Part shown: positions 26,969-35,707 of the stretch, piece after piece
Numbering within the stretch: position 1 is the stretch's first letter
How the letters are laid out: each line of letters starts with the position of its first letter
Assembly: GCF_023228165.1 (NCBI RefSeq)
Contig: NZ_JALOBS010000020.1
Coordinates: 1 to 64,000 of the forward strand
Reading direction: 5' to 3'
Length of the DNA: 64,000 nt
Source of the DNA: Methylomonas sp.
Lineage (GTDB): Bacteria; Pseudomonadota; Gammaproteobacteria; Methylococcales; Methylomonadaceae
Notes under the pieces: generated by a model
What the model saw: only the letters and a program-made list of their open reading frames with translations
Told to the model about the DNA's origin: nothing
The model's database searches: none
Made by a program: the position numbers and the translations under genes

Positions 26969-27454
26969 TCACACTGTTGCCAATTGATCCGCTGTTATGC
27001 CGCTCGGGCATTCCTGAATCGTACAAACTGTGCGGATTCGTTTTGCGCAAGAAGAAAATTTCGTATCGAATGCGCGCTCGAGCGCGCGATTATCAAATGT
27101 AAAACCAGATTCGCCGCTCGTGTGAATCACAATTGAAAAACACAGCGCATCCGCGCAAATCACTAATTTATACCAGCGTTCTGCTGTCAATACTGATAGA
27201 ATGTTTTTCCTATAAAAGAAATAGTTAATAAATTCACAGCGAGCACCGACGACCGCATAAAACGCATCTCTACAGCGAATTAATTGTTCGCGATTCATGC
27301 GGCAATCTTTATTTGGCGGCAAAATGCGGTCGGTGTAATCATACCGCTGTAGTCAATCGGCAAATTCTCGCCGTGACTGTGCGACTTTCAGAAAAACTGT
27401 TACTAAATAAGACCCGCTGTTGAATGGATGTGCGATTGCTCCGAGCGAAACCAT
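26969..27454 (-). pseudogene. Unknown protein interrupted by an in-frame TGA
   Basis: On the minus strand an ATG at 27454 opens a frame (MVSLGAIAHPFNSGSYLVTV) that reaches a TGA at 27353-27355, codon 34. It then continues in the same frame without another stop for about 127 codons (LQRYDYTDRILPPNKDCR, then MNREQLIRCRDAFYAVVG). Both sides read like one protein. A start at the internal ATG at 27298 would give 109 residues. The C-terminal part has several cysteines (CAKRIRTVCTIQEC). No family recognised. Confidence 0.5.
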
Positions 27455-27571
27455 GAAAATGGCGGTGATTTTATTTTTTTACCGCGCGTATTTCTTCAAG
27501 AAAAAAATTTAGCGAAACGCGCGATGAAAATTCAAAGAGAATAAACGCGCGAAGCTGCGCCATAATTGATT

Positions 27572-28073
27572 TTAATATTCATCCATTGCGAAGAGAATAG
27601 TATCATCAGATAGCAAGCGTATAGTTGGTTTTCCACTATAATAATTATAGCTCGGATCGAATATTTTCTTTGTACGATGAATATTTGGGCGATTCGAGTA
27701 ATAATTTACCCGAATCGAAACATAAATCCAGAATAATTCGGCAAAGGAAATTAGTGGTTCTGCGTGATTTAATTCGATGCGGAAGTGTGGCAACATCTCA
27801 TCACCTTCATCTGTCCGCAAGATGACTGTCGTGAATCGCGAACTCTCGCAAAGCGGCGCGTTAAAATTTGCGAATTTTTTCTCTACTTTTTGCATGATAT
27901 CCGGATTAAATTTGATTAAAACTGAAACTGTTTTACGCAATGCGCGCGCGTCTTCGGAAGAAAGCTCCCCCGGAGGGGTCGAGCCTTCGGCGAGCTCCGC
28001 GCTCAATAGTTCCAATTTCCATTTCCTTTTGCGAATATTCTTTTATTAGTGAAAAACGTGGAATTGGTTGCAT
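27572..28073 (-). pseudogene. Family B protein, copy 1, disrupted by a palindromic module
   Basis: The ATG at 28073 starts MQPIPRFSLIKEYSQKEMEI and GTIERGA, matching the N termini of the three intact copies. At GA the frame enters a palindromic module (27963-27997) and stops soon after. The conserved C-terminal half (KVEKKFANFNAPLCESS, LISFAELFWIYVS, ending DDTILFAMDEY) resumes in a different frame directly after the module. About 140 residues present in the paralogues are missing. So the module sits exactly at a deletion junction and the gene is broken, unless the C-terminal part is translated from a TTG at 28015. Confidence 0.7.
27963..27997. repeat. Palindromic module at a deletion junction
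   Basis: A consensus module (CCCCCGGAGGGG and CCTTCGGCG arms) between the two out-of-frame halves of family B copy 1. Confidence 0.85.
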
Positions 28074-28146
28074 TGTTATACGAATGCTTTATTTCTTATT
28101 TTATGAACAACGGTAATTCAAAAATAACCGCAATACTTCGAATGAA

Positions 28147-28971
28147 TTAGTTGTGGTCGCGAATCGCAAATAGAATCGTGCCATCTGCCAAACGCGCGAT
28201 TGTCGGTACGCCGCTATAGCAAATTTCCCACATTCTAATCGCGCGTTTGTGTTTCTTTTCGCGTCCTTCGAGATAATGCTTGTGAACACTTCCGCAAATC
28301 CAGAGCAATTCAGCGATAGAGAATGGCAGAGAGTTTGAATTAAATGTGACGCCGAAATACAGCGATTGCCCATTATTTCCTGCGAGTCTGATGATCGCTG
28401 TTGCATTCGAAGACTCGTAAGTTGGCGCTGTAATACTCGCGTATCTTAATTCCGCGCAACGCTTGATTTCAGGATAGAGTTTGAAAAAATCGGCAACTTG
28501 AGTGCGTCCATCGAGCGGATCACCTTTATATGCAATTTCGGCGGGAATAATATCGTCAATCCCAGCGAAATATTGTTGTGCTTGCTGTGTTTCGCGATCC
28601 ATGAATTTTTCGAAGTTTTTTAATTCACTCAACCTCACGATATTCGTTTCTGAAGAAATTGCTTCAGTAACAACGCCCATAATGGCTTCCATTTTAATAG
28701 CTTTGAATACGGAAGTAGAATCTTTATCCGCAATATCTTCCATTGCAACGATGCCAATATTAAAATTTGTACACAGCGGCGGAATAAATGATGGACTCAG
28801 CAATTCTGTCGCACCGCGCTCAATTGTCCCCATTTCCATTTTTATGAGTGAATATTCTTTTATCGAGGAAAAGCGCGGTATCGGAGATAACAGCTGTCCC
28901 ATGATTTTAATCTTCGTTGTGCCCGGTGGATATTCTTTTATCGATGAAAATGATTGCTGTTGGCATTCCAT
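28147..28971 (-). CDS. Family B protein, copy 2
   Basis: A 274-residue member of a four-copy family of unknown function (27572, 28147, 29030, 29830). Shared blocks: IPRFSSIKEY near the start, ERGATELLSP, FSIAELLWICGSVH near residue 220, and a C terminus GVPTIARLADGTILFAI. This copy has its N-terminal module twice (FSSIKEYPPGTTKIKIM then FSSIKEYSLIKMEMG). The ATG at 28971 is chosen over the longer open frame because T8GAA (28996-29006, minus) lies 25 nt upstream and matches the paralogues. Confidence 0.75.
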   Translation of the reverse strand: MECQQQSFSSIKEYPPGTTKIKIMGQLLSPIPRFSSIKEYSLIKMEMGTIERGATELLSPSFIPPLCTNFNIGIVAMEDIADKDSTSVFKAIKMEAIMGVVTEAISSETNIVRLSELKNFEKFMDRETQQAQQYFAGIDDIIPAEIAYKGDPLDGRTQVADFFKLYPEIKRCAELRYASITAPTYESSNATAIIRLAGNNGQSLYFGVTFNSNSLPFSIAELLWICGSVHKHYLEGREKKHKRAIRMWEICYSGVPTIARLADGTILFAIRDHN

Positions 28972-28995
28972 TCTTTGTTTTATAAGGAACAGCAA

Positions 28996-29006
28996 TTCAA
29001 AAAAAA
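28996..29006 (-). promoter_or_regulatory. T8GAA promoter-like motif
   Basis: T8GAATTGCTG on the minus strand, about 25 nt before the ATG at 28971. Confidence 0.5.
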
Positions 29007-29029
29007 TAATCGCGCGATGTGCGGCGTTA

Positions 29030-29758
29030 TTATTGCTTACCAATCGAAAAGAGAATTGCGCCACTGGTGAGTTGCAGAATTGTCGGCACTCCAGTGTAAA
29101 CAATTCCCGACTGGCTGAATATATACCGATTATTCGCGGGAGAGTATTTCTTTTCGAATTTCGCATGACAATCATGAGTAGAGCCGCAAATCCAGAGTAA
29201 TTCCGCAATGGAAAACGGCGGGGAGATTGAATCAAATTTAATGCCGAAATACAGCGCGGTTTGATTCTTCTCGGGCGATTTTATAAAAATCATTTTATTT
29301 GAAGGCGCATAAATCGGCGCGAAAATGACAGAATACTTTTCTTCGATGTGTTGTTTGATTTCCGGATGGCAACCGATAAATTCGAGGATTCTCGCGCGTT
29401 TGCCCGGATCACAACCGCGCACCTTTTTATCGGTAATTCCAACGAGGTATTGTTGCATCGGTTTGGTTTCATTTCCTATAGAGTTGATAAGTTCCGCGAA
29501 TTCATCCTCTTTTGAGAGACTTATTTCGCGCACGATAATCGCCAATTTGATAAAATTGCATGCACTTGTAAAATCTTTATCCGCAATATCACCCATAGGA
29601 ATTGGACCAATATCGTATTTTTTGCGTAATTCTGGATCCAATGAGCGCTGGCTCAACAATTCAGTCGCGCCATTCTCCATTATCCCAACTTTCTTTGTAT
29701 CGAGAAAATAATCTTTCACTAATGAGAATCGCGGTATCGCCAGTAATAACTGCTCCAT
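29030..29758 (-). CDS. Family B protein, copy 3
   Basis: A 242-residue paralogue starting MEQLLLAIPRFSLVKDYFLD. It keeps the ENGATELLSQ block, SIAELLWICGSTHDC and the C terminus TGVPTILQLTSGAILFSIGKQ, which is almost identical to that of copy 4. The ATG at 29758 is set by alignment to the paralogues and by T7GAAA at 29784-29792 upstream. No membrane segment or known motif. Tandem same-strand copies with matching leaders indicate duplication of the whole transcription unit, promoter included. Confidence 0.75.
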   Translation of the reverse strand: MEQLLLAIPRFSLVKDYFLDTKKVGIMENGATELLSQRSLDPELRKKYDIGPIPMGDIADKDFTSACNFIKLAIIVREISLSKEDEFAELINSIGNETKPMQQYLVGITDKKVRGCDPGKRARILEFIGCHPEIKQHIEEKYSVIFAPIYAPSNKMIFIKSPEKNQTALYFGIKFDSISPPFSIAELLWICGSTHDCHAKFEKKYSPANNRYIFSQSGIVYTGVPTILQLTSGAILFSIGKQ

Positions 29759-29783
29759 CCTTTGTTCTATAAATAGCAGCATT

Positions 29784-29792
29784 TCAAAAAAA
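29784..29792 (-). promoter_or_regulatory. T7GAAA promoter-like motif
   Basis: T7GAAATGCTG on the minus strand, 26 nt before the ATG at 29758. Confidence 0.5.
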
Positions 29793-29829
29793 TAATTTTG
29801 CGAGAGTAATCGTGCGATATGCATAGTTA

Positions 29830-30603
29830 TCACTGTTTACCAATCGAAAAGAGAATCGCGCCGCTCGCGAGTTGCAGTATTGTCGGCACTCCAGTGTATA
29901 CAACTCCAGATGGACTATAAATGTAACGATCATCCTCCAGAGCGTATTTCATTTCGAACCTCATACGGTAATTGTGCAATGATCCGCAAATCCAGAGCAA
30001 TTCGGCGAGCGAAAATGGCGGAGCGTTTGAATCGAATTTAATGCCGAAATATAGTGCGGTTTGATTCTTCTCTGGCGATTTTATGTAAATCACTCCGTTC
30101 GTCGATGTATATGTCGGCGTGAATATTGCAGAACATCTCTCTTCGATATTGTGCTTAATTTCTGGATGGCGATCGATAAATTCGAGGATTGACGCGTGTT
30201 TACTGGGACTACTATTACTCACTTTTTTATTCGCGGTTTCAACAAGATGATATTGTTGCTGCAGCTCGGCTTCTTCGTTTATAGAACCGATAAGTTCTGT
30301 GTACTCATCGTCCTTTGTTTGGCGTAGTCCATCTATGATTGCGTTTATGGTAATTGTACATTTAATAAAATCACACGCGACTGCAAAATCTTTGCCTACA
30401 ATATCTTCCATCGCGATGGCACCGATATCATATTTTCCATGTGATTTGGAATCCGACGAACATGGACTTAATAGTTCGGTTGCGCCACGCTCTAATATTC
30501 CAACTTTCTTTATGGTGAGAAAATATTCCTCTATTGGGGAAAAGCGCGCAATTGGGTGCGTTAGCTGCTCGAAGAGGGCTCGCTTGATTTGCGGGTGCTC
30601 CAT
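29830..30603 (-). CDS. Family B protein, copy 4
   Basis: A 257-residue paralogue (MEHPQIKRALFEQLTHPIAR, then FSPIEEYF and ERGATELLSPCS). The C-terminal 110 residues are highly similar to copy 3 (ALYFGIKFDSNAPPFSLAEL, GVVYTGVPTILQLASGA), whereas the middle varies. It starts with an ATG at 30603 and has T7GAT (30631-30637, minus) about 28 nt upstream. A palindromic module lies further upstream. Unknown function; the accessory location suggests a role in host interaction. Confidence 0.75.
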   Translation of the reverse strand: MEHPQIKRALFEQLTHPIARFSPIEEYFLTIKKVGILERGATELLSPCSSDSKSHGKYDIGAIAMEDIVGKDFAVACDFIKCTITINAIIDGLRQTKDDEYTELIGSINEEAELQQQYHLVETANKKVSNSSPSKHASILEFIDRHPEIKHNIEERCSAIFTPTYTSTNGVIYIKSPEKNQTALYFGIKFDSNAPPFSLAELLWICGSLHNYRMRFEMKYALEDDRYIYSPSGVVYTGVPTILQLASGAILFSIGKQ

Positions 30604-30642
30604 TCTTTGTTTAATAAGATGCGATAAATCAAAAAAAGATTA

Positions 30643-30678
30643 TAGCTCGGCGTAGCCTCGACCACTACGCGGGAGCTC
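30643..30678. repeat. Palindromic module between genes
   Basis: AGCTCGGCGTAGCCTCGACC plus an ACTACGCGGGAGCTC arm, between family B copy 4 and the stop of the UDG/RNase H gene. Confidence 0.8.
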
Positions 30679-30679
30679 T

Positions 30680-32080
30680 TTAGCGCACTTGCGCCTGCGC
30701 GAGTTTGTCGGTAATATCATTTCCGTACCATAGCAGAATATCAGTATTGCTCGCGCCCGATGAAGGCGCCGGCTGATGCGAATCGATATGATGGAATGTT
30801 AATTTAATGTTAAGCTCATCTCGAATCTTATTGCGCAGCCTTATTGCAGGCATAATGATATCTAAATTCTTTTTGTCTTCCGCCTTTGAAGCATCAGCGA
30901 GCCACTTATCGCCCCAAACAGAAATGCATTGTATCGAATAGCGGCTATCTGATACGATAATGACTTCTCCGGCAATTTCATCGGCATTCTCGATGATCCA
31001 ATTGAGCGCCGCGAAAATGGCGAGAAGTTCGCCGCGATTATTGCTCTGCGCATCCCCTGGCACAACTTTGGCAGTTTCATAAACTGCGTGTTTATTCGTC
31101 ACGACGATACACGCATAAGCAGACACACAATTCTTGCGCCCATTCTTACTCGCACTTCCATCAGTGAATATAAAATTTTGCCCAGCGAAGCCGGCGAATT
31201 TTGAGTCATCATATTTGCCAGTGACGCAAGTAAATGGCGCGATAGTGGGTGATTCAATCGCGAGAAGATGTTCAGCAGTATTTGCCGGCGCACTCGGTGC
31301 GTCATCGGTTGCCGATGGCGCGCAATCACTTGCGACATTCGCGAGGACTGGCTGTTGATGTGAAATATCCCAATCAACTGCCGCGTATCCTTTCGAAATA
31401 AGCAATTCATTCGCGCGAGAAAAGCACGTGCAATTTACGAATGACCGCGGATTATCTGGCGATTGATTATCGCGATTTAGTGGCGACGGATGTCCCCAGC
31501 TCAAAACAAGTCCAATTGGCACATTTATCAAATAAGATTCGAATTCTTGCGCTTTTGTACCGAAAAGTAAATAAATGCAGTCGTGATTGATTGTCGAGAA
31601 TTTACTAAGAAATGCCTCTGTAAATGGGTGCCAAAATGTGACATGCGCCGCAGATTGTGTTTTCCGCGTTGTTAGCGCAGTATTAAGCAAAAGAACGCCT
31701 TGGCGAGCAAGCGGCATTAAATCGCCAGATTGTGGAATCGCGGGAATAAGACTCTTTTTGAGTAAACAATTATAAATCATTCGCAAACTGGGAGGAATTG
31801 GCATTCCCGATTTCACGCCGAATGCCAAACCCATCGCTGTATCATTCGGATAAGGGTCTTGCCCTAAAATAACGATTCTCACATTTTCTGGCGACTCAAT
31901 TGCGCGAAACGCCGCGAGAATATTGCCCACTGCCGGCGCGAATTGCGCAGAATTTCCGCCACATTCGGCAAGTGATTTTTTCACTGCTTCAGCAAAGAAG
32001 CCGCGTAATGGCGGCTGCGTGAATAAGTCCATCCACGCTTTGGGAACTCCGGTGAATATCGTCTCGAAGATAGTCGGCAT
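30680..32080 (-). CDS. Uracil-DNA glycosylase fused to RNase H
   Basis: A 466-residue two-domain protein. Residues 1-235 are a family 1 uracil-DNA glycosylase with the water-activating motif GQDPYP (73-78, D75) and the HPSPL loop (WGHPSPL, about 191-198). It removes uracil from DNA. A linker of about 60 residues rich in Ala/Ser/Asp leads to a type 1 RNase H domain with the acidic set: D in FTDGSAS (about 303), E in NRGELLAI (about 350), D in VSDSRYS (about 377) and D in GNDITDK (about 452). The RNase H cuts RNA in RNA-DNA hybrids. The fusion suggests joint work at forks, for example primer removal with uracil repair. ASFV has neither enzyme as far as I know. Confidence 0.9.
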   Translation of the reverse strand: MPTIFETIFTGVPKAWMDLFTQPPLRGFFAEAVKKSLAECGGNSAQFAPAVGNILAAFRAIESPENVRIVILGQDPYPNDTAMGLAFGVKSGMPIPPSLRMIYNCLLKKSLIPAIPQSGDLMPLARQGVLLLNTALTTRKTQSAAHVTFWHPFTEAFLSKFSTINHDCIYLLFGTKAQEFESYLINVPIGLVLSWGHPSPLNRDNQSPDNPRSFVNCTCFSRANELLISKGYAAVDWDISHQQPVLANVASDCAPSATDDAPSAPANTAEHLLAIESPTIAPFTCVTGKYDDSKFAGFAGQNFIFTDGSASKNGRKNCVSAYACIVVTNKHAVYETAKVVPGDAQSNNRGELLAIFAALNWIIENADEIAGEVIIVSDSRYSIQCISVWGDKWLADASKAEDKKNLDIIMPAIRLRNKIRDELNIKLTFHHIDSHQPAPSSGASNTDILLWYGNDITDKLAQAQVR

Positions 32081-32112
32081 GTATATTGATTATTTGGTAT
32101 TGTTCGATTCAC

Positions 32113-32121
32113 TTTTTTGAA
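32113..32121 (+). promoter_or_regulatory. T6GAA promoter-like motif in a divergent gap
   Basis: T6GAAAG, 29 nt before the ATG at 32151. The gene to the left runs away from it, so this copy cannot be a 3' end signal. Confidence 0.6.
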
Positions 32122-32150
32122 AGCTGCCATTACCGAACTATAAAAAGCAA

Positions 32151-33809
32151 ATGGACACTTTAGATGAAAGCGTTGTACACTTAATCTATTCTTGGGGTTA
32201 TCCCGAAGAGATGTGCCAATTTCGAGAAGTTTGCAAAGTATTTCGCGATTGCATTCCAGCACCAACTAAATTTACGGCAAATGCCCTTTTGCTTGAAGCC
32301 GCGCAATGTGGACAAATTGGGCGTTGTGTAATTGCAAAAAATCATGGTGCGTTTGATTTTATCGAAATGATGCTTTGCGCGGCAGAATATGGGCAGATGG
32401 AAACATGCTTGCTTGCGAAAAAATGGTGTGAAGAATCTGATGCGTTTCGGTATTGCCATTGGTGCCCGAGCCATTTTGACTGGATGGCATGTATTGCCGC
32501 GAAGAAACGCAGAATTGAGTTCTGCGTTCTCGCGCGAGAATGGGCAACGTGCCAGGGAAACCGGTGCAGTTGCGATAAAAGTATGTCATATAATTTCATT
32601 CTTGGCGGTGCCGCAGAAGGCGGAAGTCGCGAGTTATGCGAACTTATTAAAAGTTGGCATGACGATCCCTCAAACGAACTGAGCGAATATGATAGACGTC
32701 GCATTGATAACGGGTACGGAGATTTTGATGATATGTTGTTCGGCGCAATTAGAGGAGGATTCGCCGAGTTCTGCATTCTCGCGCGAGAATGGGGAGCACG
32801 AGATATCAAAAAAATGGCAATGATTACTGCTGCGAACGGAAATATTGAGTTGTTTGTACTTGCAAAGAGTTGGATAAACGAAGCTGGTGATTTTAGTCCT
32901 AAATACGCGAAGAATGGCAGCATTCTCGATGAATTACTTTCAGTCGCCGCGAAGAAGGATGATAACGAAATTATTTGTACGCTCATCAAGGAGTGGGCAC
33001 AAGAATTAGGTAACAGAATTTTACCATTAAACTTCAATAATATGTTATGCGGGAATCTGAAAACATGCATTCTTGCGCGAAAATGGATCCGCGGCAAAGT
33101 AGATTATAAACTTATGTTTCGCGAGTCAAAGCGGTTATGCCGCTTTGCACGAGATTGGTTAATTGAAGATAAAATCGCATACGAGGATTGTATTATTTGC
33201 TTTAACAGTATGCTATTGTCCGCAACGTATGATGGAAATAAAGAGCTCGTATTGCTCGCGCGGGAATGGGGCGCAAATGATTTTAATGGTATGCTGTTCA
33301 ATGCGGTGGAATCCGAACGTAGCGACATGCACGCCCTTGCAATTGAATGGAGCGGAAATAATGACCTTCGCGAATCTTTCGTAGCCGCGTGTCATAGTAA
33401 AAATTGTTCTCCTGCGTTATTTGTGATGCGGCTTTATTGCCAGAGCCTTCCTGCGGATTGCCTCGCGGACGCACCAACTTCGGAAACACTACGCAGACTC
33501 GCAATATCGGACGCTGATGATAAAATGGATTCGCTTTATTCTCGGTTCGGTTACTCTAATTATGGTAGAAAAGATGATGTAGATCTACCATCAATGATCA
33601 TCCAGTTCGCATGCTGTTACGAGCTTAAAAATAATGGCGACATTATTAATTTTCTTCTCGCATGTGAGAAGAAACTCCATCATTTTGGCGGGAGTTCGCA
33701 ATTCGCTGTCGTGGCTTCGCCGAACTTCGAACGTACCGCGCGCGCAAATGACGCTACCATAGACCACGTGTGCGACATCGTGGAAGATTTTACGATGCTT
33801 TATAGGTAG
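32151..33809 (+). CDS. F-box-like protein with ankyrin-like LAREWGA repeats
   Basis: A 552-residue protein. The N terminus (LIYSWGYPEEMCQFREVCKV) is F-box-like. Residues 45-430 hold about nine or ten repeats of the type ML..AA..G..E.C.LAREWGA (GQMETCLLAKKW, FAEFCILAREWGARD, LVLLAREWGANDFNGML). This is the ankyrin-like form frequent in giant viruses. Probably a substrate adaptor for host ubiquitin ligase or another protein-binding scaffold. The ATG at 32151 follows T6GAA at 32113. The C-terminal 120 residues have no recognised fold. Confidence 0.75.
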   Translation: MDTLDESVVHLIYSWGYPEEMCQFREVCKVFRDCIPAPTKFTANALLLEAAQCGQIGRCVIAKNHGAFDFIEMMLCAAEYGQMETCLLAKKWCEESDAFRYCHWCPSHFDWMACIAAKKRRIEFCVLAREWATCQGNRCSCDKSMSYNFILGGAAEGGSRELCELIKSWHDDPSNELSEYDRRRIDNGYGDFDDMLFGAIRGGFAEFCILAREWGARDIKKMAMITAANGNIELFVLAKSWINEAGDFSPKYAKNGSILDELLSVAAKKDDNEIICTLIKEWAQELGNRILPLNFNNMLCGNLKTCILARKWIRGKVDYKLMFRESKRLCRFARDWLIEDKIAYEDCIICFNSMLLSATYDGNKELVLLAREWGANDFNGMLFNAVESERSDMHALAIEWSGNNDLRESFVAACHSKNCSPALFVMRLYCQSLPADCLADAPTSETLRRLAISDADDKMDSLYSRFGYSNYGRKDDVDLPSMIIQFACCYELKNNGDIINFLLACEKKLHHFGGSSQFAVVASPNFERTARANDATIDHVCDIVEDFTMLYR

Positions 33810-33813
33810 ATGG

Positions 33814-33824
33814 TTTTTTTTGAA
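33814..33824 (+). promoter_or_regulatory. T8GAA promoter-like motif
   Basis: T8GAAAAGCAG, about 26 nt before the ATG at 33851. Confidence 0.5.
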
Positions 33825-33850
33825 AAGCAGTGTTAATAAGAATAACGGCT

Positions 33851-35653
33851 ATGGCTGCTATAAGTTCCCGCTTTGCAATCGAGGCTTCGCGGGAGCTCGC
33901 TGGAGGTTCGACCCCTCCGGGGGAGCTCTGCGGAATTGCCGAAGTCCCTATGCCTTCGGAAACGTACGAGCAACTCTTAGAGATTTTCAGCAATAAATTT
34001 CTAAGCAAGAAGATTTTAAAACACCTCGTTGTTGGCGATATTCTGCATTTTCGGCAAATTTGCAGCGATACGATGAAATTTATTCCGCACCCGTTGCCAA
34101 ATGATCGCCGTTTGCTCGACTTAGGCGCGATTGACATATTCGGCAAACAACCCCCTTCAAAACATTATCCGCTCGCGAATTGTCTTAAAATTGAGATTGT
34201 TGAAGCAAATGAGATTCGTGTGACATCAGAAGGCACCGCACAATGTATAGACCGAAATGTACTATTCGCGCAAATTGAATCTTATATTATATGCTCGCTT
34301 CCACGGAAGTTCTGGGAGCATTTCTGTATCGCCGGCGGATATGCGCTTCACTTATTTGGCGAACATTTTGCCGACAATCCATACATTCCATATGACGATA
34401 TTGATTTCTTCCCTTTCGGAATGAAATCGCAGGACCAATTCGTAGAATATGCCACCATTTTGGCAACCGCAATCGATGCGGCGATTACAAAATACAATAA
34501 AGACATCAATGCCCATGTATTTTGCGCGGCGCTCATCACCGAGCATTCATTGACGTTTCACATTTGGAATCGCATGGATTGTTGCGATGATATGGGGGAA
34601 TTAAATCAAGAAATATGTTACTCAAAATTTCAAATTATTCTCGCTAATTCACCATCTATGACACATGTTTTGCGCACTTTCGATTTAGATTGTTGCCGGT
34701 ATGCGTATCGCGATGGGCATTTGTATTCATTCGTATTGCACCCCGCCGAACAACCTGCATTAGAATGTATTGTTGATCTTTCTTCGTTTGATTTCGTACA
34801 TTTAGATTTCCATACGGTCGGCGTATCTTTTAGTAGAGTAATGAAGTACATAACGAAAGGAGTGACATTCCGCATACGCTTCCCAGTCAAAAGAACACAT
34901 CGCATAAAAACTACCATAGACATTTATCCGCCAACATTCGCGACTTATTATCATTTAACAAATTTGAATCTTTGGTCTAAATTCTGTACTTTGCCATTAG
35001 AAGATGGAATACGAATCTTGCGAGAACGATATCGGGCTAAATCTAATACGCAACAACCGGACGAACAAAAAATGATTCGCGTACTTTTCGCCAATGAAAT
35101 GGATTCAGCAGACATTGTCACTAAATTCTGGCACACCCCCGGCTTTCGTTCTATTAAATTCGGCAATGCCGCGCTCGTTTTACAAGAAATTTTTAGTGGC
35201 GAAATCACAACAACAAAAAAAGATCATGATCGCTGTGAACTCGTCACTAAAGAAATTGCATCTCTGCGAAACATCCCCTCCGGGGGAGTTGGTCGTTTTC
35301 ATGGATTACTTTACATTCTTACGAATGATATATTTGCCAAAATACTAAAAAATGTTGAGGAACATCGCAATCATAACGTACTGACAACGCCCGCAAATAC
35401 GCAATTAGACGCGCACATGTATCTCGCGTTTCTGGAGACAATTCAACAAAAAGATATCATGAATCGATGCATTCATTTGTGCGCCAGTGATCAAAGCGAA
35501 CGAATGCGGCAGCATCATCGCGCGCAAGTTGCAGATGAATTCGATAAGCTGGTTTATCTTCGCGATATTATCGCGGAATTGCACAAGCAACCGGGCGAAG
35601 CTGCGATTTCGAAGAAAGAGCCGGGCGAAGCTGCGATTTCGAAGACGGAATGA
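33851..35653 (+). CDS. F-box protein with nucleotidyltransferase-like domain
   Basis: A 600-residue protein. Residues about 8-28 are encoded by palindromic modules (33862-33928; read SREL, AGGSTPPGEL). An F-box-like segment follows (KKILKHLVVGDILHFRQICS). Residues about 155-185 contain CIAGGYALHLFG followed by PYDDIDFFPFG. The GG...DID pattern is typical of the DNA polymerase beta-like nucleotidyltransferase fold, although I cannot confirm the third carboxylate. The C terminus carries two copies of a KEPGEAAIS unit shared with the 10079 protein. The ATG at 33851 is preferred over an in-frame GTG at 33830. The combination is unusual. Confidence 0.65.
   Translation: MAAISSRFAIEASRELAGGSTPPGELCGIAEVPMPSETYEQLLEIFSNKFLSKKILKHLVVGDILHFRQICSDTMKFIPHPLPNDRRLLDLGAIDIFGKQPPSKHYPLANCLKIEIVEANEIRVTSEGTAQCIDRNVLFAQIESYIICSLPRKFWEHFCIAGGYALHLFGEHFADNPYIPYDDIDFFPFGMKSQDQFVEYATILATAIDAAITKYNKDINAHVFCAALITEHSLTFHIWNRMDCCDDMGELNQEICYSKFQIILANSPSMTHVLRTFDLDCCRYAYRDGHLYSFVLHPAEQPALECIVDLSSFDFVHLDFHTVGVSFSRVMKYITKGVTFRIRFPVKRTHRIKTTIDIYPPTFATYYHLTNLNLWSKFCTLPLEDGIRILRERYRAKSNTQQPDEQKMIRVLFANEMDSADIVTKFWHTPGFRSIKFGNAALVLQEIFSGEITTTKKDHDRCELVTKEIASLRNIPSGGVGRFHGLLYILTNDIFAKILKNVEEHRNHNVLTTPANTQLDAHMYLAFLETIQQKDIMNRCIHLCASDQSERMRQHHRAQVADEFDKLVYLRDIIAELHKQPGEAAISKKEPGEAAISKTE
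33862..33928. repeat. Two palindromic modules in frame
   Basis: A diverged unit (CCCGCTTTGCAATCGAGG) followed by a consensus CCCCTCCGGGGGAGCTC unit, coding residues near 5-27 of the 33851 protein. Confidence 0.8.
35274..35290. repeat. Half palindromic module in frame
   Basis: Only the CCCCTCCGGGGGAG arm is left (coding PSGGVG) in the 33851-35653 gene; an eroded module. Confidence 0.5.
35590..35650 (+). repeat. Two copies of the KEPGEAAIS-coding 30-nt unit
   Basis: Two tandem 30-nt units at the 3' end of the gene, similar in DNA and peptide to the four-unit array at 10921-11045. Confidence 0.75.
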
Positions 35654-35663
35654 GTTCATCTTC

Positions 35664-35672
35664 TTTTTTGAA
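35664..35672 (+). promoter_or_regulatory. T6GAA promoter-like motif
   Basis: T6GAATTG, 35 nt before the ATG at 35708. Confidence 0.5.
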
Positions 35673-35707
35673 TTGTATTCCCACAAAAAATATGATATTT
35701 ATTGCGA

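Noticed and set aside
28502..29200. A 232-codon plus-strand frame
   Set aside because: It is antisense to family B copies 2 and 3, which are supported by paralogues and promoter motifs.
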